Assembly: GCA_050693875.1 (NCBI GenBank)
Contig: JBOGWP010000068.1
Location: 1-5,342, forward strand
Source of the DNA: JBOGWP01 sp050693875
GTDB taxonomy: Bacteria; Actinomycetota; CADDZG01; JAHWKV01; JBOGWP01
Length of the DNA stretch: 5,342 nt
Direction: 5' to 3'
Below the pieces are notes generated by a model. It made no database searches. It had not been told where the DNA came from and was given only the letters and a program-made list of their open reading frames with translations. The stretch's first letter is position 1; each line of letters starts with the position of its first letter. Positions 1 to 5,245 of this stretch are shown piece after piece. Made by a program: the position numbers and the translations under genes.

Positions 1-214
1 CCGAACAAGCGCCCCGGCAGGGGCCCAGCCAAGCAGAGAGGGGGCGCCAAGGGGTAGAACGTCACCACGGACCAGGGTGCGGAATTCGGTGAACGACCCC
101 CTGGGGAATTACGTGAACGTCGGCACCAGGCCGATGCTCCTGGGCCGAGACATAGACGACGTGGTGGCCTTCTTCACCTCGCTGCGACTGGTCAAGGAGC
201 CGAGATCGGAACTT
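1..214. other. Left-edge segment without a recognisable gene
   Basis: No reading frame here resembles a family I know with confidence. A forward frame (77-286) includes a peptide reading GRDIDDVVAFFTSL, which vaguely recalls the C-terminal part of some SAM-dependent methyltransferases. However, its 3' half runs antisense through the vapC remnant, so I do not call it a gene. The segment contains a GC-only stem (gcccc at 11-15, ggggc at 20-24, four-base loop) with no T-run, which is not a convincing terminator. It also holds the 15-bp direct repeat at 81-119, listed separately. The likeliest reading is debris of a mobile element next to a toxin-gene remnant. Confidence 0.4.
81..119. repeat. Two-copy 15-bp direct repeat, IS21-end-like
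   Basis: GGAATTCGGTGAACG (81-95) recurs as GGAATTACGTGAACG (105-119), matching at 13 of 15 positions with a 24-bp period. Between the copies is a C5-T-G4 stretch. Closely spaced multiple repeats of roughly this size, with a GGAATT..GTGAACG core, are what I remember from the ends of IS21-family insertion sequences, where they are transposase-binding sites. No istA or istB gene and no matching opposite end is visible here. It would therefore be a solo end or a coincidence. The repeat itself is certain; its assignment is not. Confidence 0.45.
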
Positions 215-316
215 GGTGATGGTGGTCTCCTCCAGCGCCCGGCGCTCGACGAGGACGGCCTCGTCGTCAGGCTGCGGGCGCTGTAGAGACCTCGAGGTCG
301 ATGATGCGAAGGTGGC
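215..316 (-). pseudogene. vapC toxin remnant (PIN-domain fragment)
   Basis: This stretch aligns to the intact vapC of the same window (4642-4738, then 4775-4783) in the same orientation. Over about 90 aligned bases I count roughly nine mismatches, so about 90% identity. Identical blocks include the bases encoding IIDLEV (the segment with the second catalytic acidic residue, Glu45 of the intact toxin) and ERRALE. Relative to the intact copy it has lost one base near 288, four bases near 273, and a 36-bp block at 306/307, so no continuous PIN domain can be translated. Similarity ends on one side in the ITPEV region and on the other near position 316. A faint resemblance to the vapC 5' end persists to about 355. 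No partner vapB copy is recognisable. It is a decayed paralogue, not an active toxin. Confidence 0.85.
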
Positions 317-508
317 TTTAACGGGTGACCGGCGAACCTGCGGGGGCCTGGCGATGAGCGAAGTGGGTACCTCGGGAGCCGGGCTGGAGCACGATGAACC
401 TCATCATGTGCGACCCGGCAGTCAACGGCGAGCGCATCGTCCCGGACCCGCCCTCAAAAGGTACGATCCTTGAGCTCTTGCTGCCCCACTGCCTTGGACA
501 TCCCGAGG
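317..508. other. Segment without recognisable gene
   Basis: Short open frames exist on both strands here (for example 394-600 forward and 318-521 reverse). Their compositions look like GC-rich shadow frames, and none matches a family I know. The interval separates the end of the DUF6880-like gene from the vapC remnant. An imperfect stem (CTCAAGG with CCTTTTGAG on the minus strand, plus 459-480) lies about 30 nt past the DUF6880-like stop, but it lacks a T-tract, so I do not call a terminator. Confidence 0.4.
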
Positions 509-1850
509 TCACGCCCCCCATCGCGCTTTCGCCTGCTCGAGGAAGGACGGCTCCTCTCTGCGCCCCTGGGGGCCCGCCATCTTCTCAAAACCGGGCATGA
601 ACGCCGTCTTGCGGTGATGGTTTGCGCGCACCCCACGGACGACCTCCCGCCAGTCGGCGTCTTGCCCCGCCTTCTCGTAGCATCGCCTGGCTCGCCCGAG
701 GTTCTCGATGGCGGCCTCGTAGTGCTTGCTCCCCTTCGCCTTCAGGATGCGCACGCCCAGGGCCCGCCAGAGCCGGGCCGCCGCGTCGGCGTGGGTCTTC
801 TCGAGCTTCCTCGCCGCCCGCTCGGTCGCGTGGTCACCCGCGTCCTCCAGCGCCTGGTCGGTGCTGCGGCGCACGAGGTCCCCGAGGAGGCCGATCTCCC
901 TTGTCTCGAGCAGGAGCTCGATCAGGGAGGGGAGATCGGTGTCCGCGGCCGCCTGGATTGCCTTCTCGTGCCAGACCGGACGCTCGGCCTTGGGCACGAA
1001 CTTCATAAGCTCGTCGTAGGAGTATCTGCTCGGGTGCTCGCGGTACCCTGCCCAGGCCGCCTCGAGGGCCTCGCTCGCCCGACCCAGCTTTGTCAGGAGG
1101 CGGCGCCTCAGCTTCGCAAGCTCATAGCCCGCCATCGCCCCCATGCACCGCCTTCGCGTCGAGATCGAGGCCCCGCTCGACCCACGACAGCGCCTGCTCG
1201 GGCTTGCGGCGCTGGACGAGCATGGTCGCGACGGCGCGACAGTCCTGCGCGGTAAGGCCCGTCTCCTCCGCAAGCTCGACGTAGGCCTCGAAGTCTCCCT
1301 GCGCGAGGTAGAGCGTTCGAAGAGCCGCGCCCAGGCGCCGGTGCGCCCAGTCCGGGTTGCGCGGGGCGGACTCCTCGGCAGCCGTCGTGGCGGCGGCCGC
1401 GTCGAAGCGGGCCCGGAGGCGCTTCACGAGCGCCGCCAGCCCGGTCTTGTCGAGCACCCTGGCCACGTCCTTCTCGAGCTCGTAGCAGAAGCCAAAAGGG
1501 TCGTCGTCCATCCGTGCGAGCAGGCGGGAGGCCGTCTCGTCGGGGTCCGCTCTCACGGCCTGGCGCGCCCTGATCCAGCCGCAGAAAAGGCTCGTGACGA
1601 ACATGCCGAAGCTGCCACTCGAGTCGTCGACCTCGTTGGCCTTCTCGTAACAGCCTGCGATGAAGGCTTCGTAAAGGGCGATCGCGCGAGCGGGCTCGCT
1701 CGGGATGAGCTGCGCGATCTCGGCCTCCACATCGTCGAGGTCGCCGACGAACGAGGAGCAAGCGCGGTCGGAAACAAACCGGCGAGGATCCAGCGCCGCC
1801 TCGATCCTGCGCTCGAGGGGATCGGCCGCCCGGCGAGCCCTGCCGGTCAT
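509..1850 (-). pseudogene. DUF6880/TPR-like protein, frameshifted
   Basis: Two overlapping frames are consecutive halves of one protein. The N-terminal half (ATG at 1850, in frame to 1122) contains ALDPRRFVSD and ARAIALYEAFIAGCYEKA, followed by an FGMF..LFCGWIRARQA segment. These are features I recognise from the DUF6880 group of helical, tetratricopeptide-like proteins. The C-terminal half (in frame to the stop at 509) continues with YELAKLRRRLLTKLGR, SYDELMKFVPK and a last helix pair ending EEPSFLEQAKARWGA, the usual family ending. The frames join after residue His236, where the minus strand reads CATGGGGGCG. Removing one G from the five-G run (plus 1138-1142) gives a continuous 446-residue protein, a normal length. 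GGAG six bases before the ATG is a plausible ribosome site. The gene starts 19 nt after the upstream gene. No signal peptide or membrane segment is seen, so it is probably cytosolic. Helical repeats suggest protein-protein contacts; the function is unknown. The broken frame may be a real mutation or an assembly error. Confidence 0.82.
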
Positions 1851-1869
1851 CGACGACTCCGCGTGGCCC

Positions 1870-2224
1870 TCATGCCCTTCTCGTCCTGGACGTGGACTCG
1901 TCCTCGACGCGCACCGCGATGAAGGCCGGAGTCGTCACCAAGTTGGAGGTAGATATGGCCGCGCAAGGAGCCGCCCTCCGCAATCGCAGCCCAGCCTCGC
2001 CCGCTCGCCAAGTCGCTCTCGTCCTGGCCGTCCCACGTGAACTCGACGCACGCTCGCCCGTCGCGCTGCGCATGGCGGGAATCCATCCAACCCTCGACGG
2101 CGATGAAGCGGAAGCGGCCGGTCCGGTCGATTCCGAACTGGACGAAGGCGGGCCCGAGGAGGTCGATGAACTCTCGATCCCATAGGTCCATTTCTAGGAT
2201 CCGCCACCTGCCCGCAAGGCTCAT
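1870..2224 (-). pseudogene. Small 'AGRWRI..MDLWD' hypothetical protein, frameshifted
   Basis: This is a small conserved hypothetical protein that I recognise from many proteobacterial and actinobacterial genomes but for which I know no function. The start ATG at 2224 gives MSLAGRWRILEMDLWDREF, the family's usual beginning. A glycine-rich stretch (GRFRFIAVEGWMD, residues 37-48), then VEFTWDGQDESD, GRGWA and GHIYLQLGDDSG (89-100) follow, all suggesting a small beta-rich fold. After Gly100 the original frame runs on for 26 residues of arginine-rich sequence. One base earlier, the frame reads FIAVRVEDESTSRTRRA and stops at 1870. Removing one base of the GG pair at 1924-1925 therefore gives a sensible 117-residue protein. 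No membrane or secretion signal is visible. A G-run (GGGGGG, about eight bases upstream) is a weak ribosome site. It sits 19 nt before the DUF6880-like gene and probably shares its transcript. Confidence 0.8.
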
Positions 2225-2330
2225 CGCGCGTCCCCCCGGCACACCACCGAGGCGCACGAAGGAGCCCGTGACCCGGATTCGTCTATGAGCTCCGGATGGC
2301 GCTCGCCCAATCCCCGGGCGGCGGAAGCTC

Positions 2331-3216
2331 TCATGTCTCGAAGAGGGTCGCCGGCTCCTCGTGGGACTCCGGGTGACGCCGCCCTCCGTTCCCCGCCTGC
2401 CGTCGGCTCTCCCCTCCGACGGATGCGGAGCCCCGGCGTGGAGGGCGGCGGGTCGAGGTCCAGCTACGCACCTTCCCATCGGGATCGGACGCAGCCCGGG
2501 TCCGGGCCGCCTTCGGATCACGCTGCGCGCGGAGCTCGAGGGCGAGCATCCTCACCGACCCGCGTGGCAACCCAAGCCCAAGGTCAATCGCCTCCCGGCC
2601 GGTCTCCTCGTCGAGTGCCTCGATTGCATCGAGCATTCCGGACACGACCGCGCCTCCGTCGAGTGCCTTGAGCTCGCGGGCGCGGGCCCGCATCGCATCG
2701 AATGCGTCCGGTGCGCAACATATTGGCTGCAGCCCAGCGTCGCAGGGGGGGCGCGATCAAGCGCTCGGCGACTACCGGGGTGTCGGGATCGAGGAGCTCG
2801 TCGAAACCTTCGCCCTCTCCATCCCCGCCTTGCAGATCGATGCTCACCCACTCGGTGCCGATCCAGGTCACCGGGTGCTTGAATCGAAACGTGTCGGACC
2901 ACAACCAGTCGTAGGCCAGCTCCCTGAGATCGCCCTCGCCGAGGATGGCGGTGTCGATGGCGCGACCAGCCTCCCCGTGCAGCGCCTCCAGCGCCCATCG
3001 GTGCAGAGCAGCATCGCGGTGCCCAGAGCGCCGGGCGTGCCATCCTGGTGGTGGCGGCGGAACAGCGCGACGGCCTCCCAGTGGTGGGTGGATAGGTCGG
3101 GAATCGTGACGAGCGCCCGCCAGAGCTCCTCGGGATTCACGAGCGGCCCACAACGTGCCAAGCTCCGTCAACGGATCGGATTCCGCTCGGTCAGGCTCGT
3201 CGTCCCAGCAGTCCAT
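2331..3216 (-). pseudogene. HEAT-repeat-like hypothetical protein with three frame changes
   Basis: No single frame reads through, but segments from three overlapping frames join into one 294-residue protein. The N-terminus (ATG at 3216, MDCWDDEPDRAESDPLTELG) changes frame near 3147-3149 to NPEELWRALVTIPDLSTHHW and EAVALFRRHHQDGTPGALG. A single missing base near 2960-2964 then restores the first frame, giving LRELAYDWLWSDTFRFKHPV, TWIGTEWVSIDLQ and IAPPLRRWAAANMLRTGRI. One extra base at about 2700 leads to DAMRARARELKALDGGAVV and finally RGSVRMLALELRAQRDPKAA and DPDGKVRSW. That last segment has the D.D..VR pattern typical of HEAT repeats. AGGAAG six bases before the ATG is a good ribosome site. 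HEAT solenoids are scaffolds for protein or nucleic acid contacts; no catalytic motif is seen. The C-terminal 40 residues are arginine- and proline-rich and may be affected by another indel. I know no named family for it. Confidence 0.72.
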
Positions 3217-3240
3217 GAGGGGCTTCCTACCTCCCAGTGG

Positions 3241-3484
3241 TCATATGGCCGGGCTCCCGTCGGGGCTGGCGACCACGCTTCCCCTCCCCCTTGCCTGACC
3301 CCATCCTCCTTCATGCACTTCGCGGATCCAGTCCTCGCCCGGCGCCTTCCACGGCTCCTTTGGCGAGGGGATGTTCTTGATGAGGCTCCTCGGGTAGAGG
3401 CCCATCTCCCCGGCCATGCGGACCGCCTCGGAGCCGGCAGCGCCGCCGGGCGTCGGCCCACAGCCGCTGCCTGGCCTCATCCAC
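3241..3484 (-). pseudogene. Small conserved protein with 'SLIKNIPSP..PWKAP' core, frameshifted
   Basis: The start GTG at 3484 overlaps the DUF2293 stop by 8 nt and gives MDEARQRLWADARR. One extra base near 3442-3449 (minus strand CGGCGGCGCTGCC) shifts the frame to AAGSEAVRMAGEMGLYPRSL and IKNIPSPKEPWKAPGEDWIR, ending at 3241. The rebuilt protein has 80 residues. I recognise this architecture (a helical 'R.LWADA' lead, a '..EMGLNPRSL' helix, then 'PSP..PWKAPV..WI.E') from small uncharacterised bacterial proteins, but know no function or Pfam name. An alternative start is ATG at 3480, which overlaps the DUF2293 stop as ATGA and reads the downstream frame without any frameshift. It would replace the conserved RLWADARR lead with a proline/glycine-rich stretch, so I favour the frameshift model. 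The overlap with DUF2293 predicts translational coupling. Confidence 0.65.
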
Positions 3485-4169
3485 GAGACGGCTCCCGATC
3501 CACGACCAGACGGCGCGCCGAGTCCTCGCCACGGCGCCAGTCGGCCAGCACGTGGTCGACGTCGGCGGCCACCGCCGACCGTGCCTCGCCACGATCCGAG
3601 CCGGCCATCAGATGATCGTCGTAGCGGGTGTGGCGGTGGCGGACGTGGGCGCAGACGGCCAGGTCTATGGCTCCCGGGTCGAGCTCCTTGGCGGCGGCGC
3701 TGCGCCCCACCCGGCCGCTGTACTTCTCGCAGGCGTGCCCGGCGATCTCCAGCTCCTCACCGAGGGGACAGCCCGGATAGCGGTCCCGGACCGCACGGGC
3801 AAAGGTCTCCACGTGCCGCTGGTCCCGGCGCTCTCGGTACTGCTCCTCCCTCCTCCGCCGCGCCTCCCGCTGCTCGGCGTCGGAGAGGCACTCCTTCTCG
3901 GCCCGGGCGAGGGCGGTCTCCTCGATGAGAACCCCCTGCCGCTCGTACCGCCTCCGGGTGCGGTTCCACTGCACGACAACGGCTCTCAGGCCCGTGTGCC
4001 GAGTCGCCCTCCGGGTGAGGGCCATGTCGCCTCTGGGCAGGAAGACCAGGTGATCCAAATCGGCGCACGCTAGGCACCGAGCCCCGCTCTCCTCCAGTCG
4101 GATCGCGCTCCCGCGCCAGAGCTCCGCGCCGCACTCGACGCATTCGGTCTCGCGCCGCACCAAGAACAC
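3477..4169 (-). CDS. DUF2293 domain protein with N-terminal Cys4 zinc-binding element
   Basis: This intact 230-residue protein is the best-preserved member of the cassette. Residues 10-35 hold C-x2-C-x18-C-x2-C (CVEC at 10-13, CLAC at 32-35), followed by DLDHLVFLPRGD (38-49), as in a small zinc ribbon. Then come a basic segment (VVVQWNRTRRRYERQGVLIE), a long charged helix (about 90-120, probably coiled coil), and the DUF2293 region (about 121-212). That region contains RYPGCP, HACEKYSGRVGRSAAAKEL and AHVRHRHTRYD. DUF2293 has no established biochemical role that I know of. The zinc element and abundant arginines make nucleic-acid contact a fair guess only. I chose GTG at 4169 because GGTGAGG lies eight bases upstream and because family members begin with a 'VFLVRRE.EC' motif. 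The frame extends open to 4460, but that part shows no family similarity. The stop overlaps the next gene's start by 8 nt. No membrane segments are seen. Confidence 0.88.
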   Translation of the reverse strand: MFLVRRETECVECGAELWRGSAIRLEESGARCLACADLDHLVFLPRGDMALTRRATRHTGLRAVVVQWNRTRRRYERQGVLIEETALARAEKECLSDAEQREARRRREEQYRERRDQRHVETFARAVRDRYPGCPLGEELEIAGHACEKYSGRVGRSAAAKELDPGAIDLAVCAHVRHRHTRYDDHLMAGSDRGEARSAVAADVDHVLADWRRGEDSARRLVVDREPSRG

Positions 4170-4437
4170 GAGGATGTCCTCACCCAACGTCGGTCCCACC
4201 GCCCTTCCTGCCCCTCTGGTCCACGCACCTGATCCTACGCGAGCGAGCCCTTTCGGTTCACGACGCTTCGTGCTTTGACCTGCCCCCCGGCGATGAGGGT
4301 GGCCGTGGCAGAATCGTGGCGACATTCGTCGGTGCTGCCCTCCCCGCTGAGGCCAATCGCAGTCTCGCCAGGCTCTCGATCTCCGGACTGAGCCGCCCAT
4401 GTCGACACCTCGGGAACCCAACCGACCCCGTGACGAT
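4170..4437. other. Intergenic spacer between vapC and the DUF2293 gene
   Basis: This stretch of 268 bases has no recognisable gene. The reverse frames that cross it (4235-4549, and the upstream extension of the DUF2293 frame to 4460) lack family-like motifs and have irregular residue use. A TAGGAT hexamer on the minus strand (plus 4232-4237) could be a -10 element for the DUF2293 gene, about 60 bases upstream of its GTG. The best -35 match at 17-18 bp is poor, so this is only a weak candidate. No terminator hairpin with a T-tract follows vapC. Confidence 0.45.
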
Positions 4438-4445
4438 CTAGATCG
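4434..4445. repeat. 12-bp perfect palindrome over the vapC stop codon
   Basis: CGATCTAGATCG is its own reverse complement and contains the vapC TAG stop (4438-4440). It has no loop or T-run, so it is not a terminator. It could be a binding or restriction-type site, or chance. Confidence 0.5.
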
Positions 4446-4857
4446 AACCGCGAGGGGCAACCCACTGGTGCGGCTGTCCGGTTACTGCAGCGATCCGTTC
4501 GTAGTCGGCGTCGTAGTGGAGGACCGCGAGCCCGGCCATCTCGGCGCACGCCGCGATCAGGAGGTCGGAGATCGGAAGCCGGTGCTGCCCGATCCGGGCC
4601 AGTGCGTGCTGCACCGCCATCGCCTTGGCTGTCACCTCGGGGGTGATGGGGATATCCTCAAGCGCCCGGCGCTCGGCTAGGACGGCCTCGTAGTCCGCCA
4701 GACTGCGGGCGCTGTAGAGGACCTCGAGGTCGATGATGGGGCAGGTCGCCACCAGCCCGTCCTCCAACAGAGGACGAAGGTGGCCCTCTACGACGGCATG
4801 TGTCATCCGGGCGAGGGCGCTCTTGTCGGCGAGGAACCTGGCCCTCAGGCGCGCCAT
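4438..4857 (-). CDS. vapC: VapC-type PIN-domain ribonuclease toxin
   Basis: This encodes the toxin of a type II toxin-antitoxin pair. VapC proteins are Mg2+-dependent PIN-domain endoribonucleases that block translation by cutting RNA (in studied examples tRNA or rRNA). The target of this one is unknown. The protein has 139 residues, a normal length. The acidic PIN residues are all visible: Asp11 (FLADKSALARM), Glu45 (CPIIDLEVLYSAR), Asp98 (PISDLLIAA) and Asp116 in HYDADYE, with the following Asp118 as the alternative. The nuclease site therefore looks complete. The ATG at 4857 lies inside the end of vapB (13-nt overlap) with no clear ribosome site, implying translational coupling to the antitoxin. 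The open frame extends upstream to 5181, but that part is the shadow of vapB. The HYDADYE and 'SARSLADYEAVLAERRALE' segments resemble VapCs common in Actinobacteria and other high-GC bacteria. A broken paralogue lies at 215-316. Confidence 0.95.
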   Translation of the reverse strand: MARLRARFLADKSALARMTHAVVEGHLRPLLEDGLVATCPIIDLEVLYSARSLADYEAVLAERRALEDIPITPEVTAKAMAVQHALARIGQHRLPISDLLIAACAEMAGLAVLHYDADYERIAAVTGQPHQWVAPRGSI

Positions 4858-5054
4858 GCGCCGGTCATCACGTCCGGATCGTCGAGGTCCAGGCCCTCCA
4901 TGCGGGAGAGCCGGTCGGCGTGGTGGCGGCGCAGCTCCGCCCGGACCACCTCGCCCAGGGCGCGGTTCACGGTGTCCTTCAGAGTGCGAGTGCCCAAAGC
5001 GCCGCGCGCTTGTTCCACAAGGCTGTCGTCGACGTCGATCAGACGCTTGGTCAT
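4845..5054 (-). CDS. vapB: VapB-type antitoxin
   Basis: This encodes the antitoxin partner of the PIN toxin just downstream. It has 69 residues and begins MTKRLIDVDDSLVEQARGAL followed by GTRTLKDTVNRALGEVVRAE, the signature of the VapB antitoxin family. In such proteins an N-terminal ribbon-helix-helix-type segment binds the operator DNA and the C-terminal tail wraps the toxin. Here the tail is about residues 45-69, including LDLDDPDVMTGAW, whose acidic and tryptophan residues would sit near the toxin's active site. It overlaps vapC by 13 nt, so the pair is co-transcribed and the antitoxin is translated first. No Shine-Dalgarno sequence precedes the ATG, and the promoter -10 lies only seven bases away, so the transcript may be leaderless. 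Expression is probably repressed by the VapBC complex at the inverted repeat 5063-5093. Confidence 0.94.
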   Translation of the reverse strand: MTKRLIDVDDSLVEQARGALGTRTLKDTVNRALGEVVRAELRRHHADRLSRMEGLDLDDPDVMTGAWRA

Positions 5055-5061
5055 CCGTTAC

Positions 5062-5093
5062 AGTATATCTCGGCTGGCCGGACACGGATATAC
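5062..5093 (-). promoter_or_regulatory. vapBC promoter with overlapping inverted-repeat operator
   Basis: On the minus strand TATACT (plus 5062-5067) is a good -10 element, ending seven bases before the vapB ATG. A perfect inverted repeat, GTATATC at 5063-5069 and GATATAC at 5087-5093, has a 17-bp spacer. One arm covers the -10 and the other covers the place of a -35, where only a weak TATCCG is found. AT-rich arms stand out in otherwise GC-rich DNA. VapBC and related complexes bind such palindromic sites and repress their own promoters; that this repeat is the operator is inference. Confidence 0.65.
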
Positions 5094-5245
5094 ATGCACG
5101 GTTCCCGGCCCCACTTGTCTCACGGGTTCTTCGGTTCGTCAGCCCGTCCTGTCGGGAGGTACAGGCCCGTGACCTGGGCAAAGGCCTCGATGTGCGTCTT
5201 CACGGGTTTTGTTCGAAGGGGCTATCCACTTTGATGGACCTGCCC
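5094..5245. other. Intergenic segment upstream of vapBC
   Basis: No convincing gene is present. A 27-residue frame on the minus strand (GTG at 5203, stop at 5120; VKTHIEAFAQVTGLYLPTGR at its start) has reasonable residue composition and could be the shifted tail of the gene at the right edge, but I cannot match it to a family. A loose direct repeat, CACGGGTTcttcGGTTCG (5121-5138) and CACGGGTTttGTTCG (5201-5215), lies within it. Confidence 0.3.

Noticed and set aside
11..24. GC stem gcccc-ggca-ggggc as a terminator
   Set aside because: Five base pairs only, no T-tract on either side.
77..286. Forward frame with GRDIDDVVAFFTSL as a methyltransferase gene
   Set aside because: Similarity is from memory and short, no SAM-binding motif is present, and its 3' half is antisense to the vapC remnant.
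1138..1142. Programmed ribosomal frameshift at the five-G run of the DUF6880-like gene
   Set aside because: Five other frame changes nearby occur at unrelated motifs and no slippery heptamer with downstream structure is evident; error or mutation is simpler.
470..1255. Long forward-strand open frame of 261 codons
   Set aside because: It is the antisense shadow of the DUF6880-like gene. It is rich in leucine, arginine and proline with no family motif, whereas the minus strand carries recognisable helical repeats.
1143..1922. Forward open frame of 259 codons
   Set aside because: It runs antisense across the N-terminal half of the DUF6880-like gene and part of the small AGRWRI gene, with arginine-rich composition and no motif.
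2668..3615. Forward open frame of 315 codons
   Set aside because: It spans parts of three minus-strand genes and has no family-like segments; long antisense frames are expected in DNA this GC-rich.
4458..5181. Upstream extension of the vapC frame to 5181
   Set aside because: The added residues are arginine/proline-rich and read through vapB in the wrong frame; the PIN domain begins just after the ATG at 4857.
5121..5215. Loose direct repeat CACGGGTT..GTTCG as an attachment site or IS end
   Set aside because: The copies differ in length and are too short and imperfect; no matching partner flanks a mobile gene.
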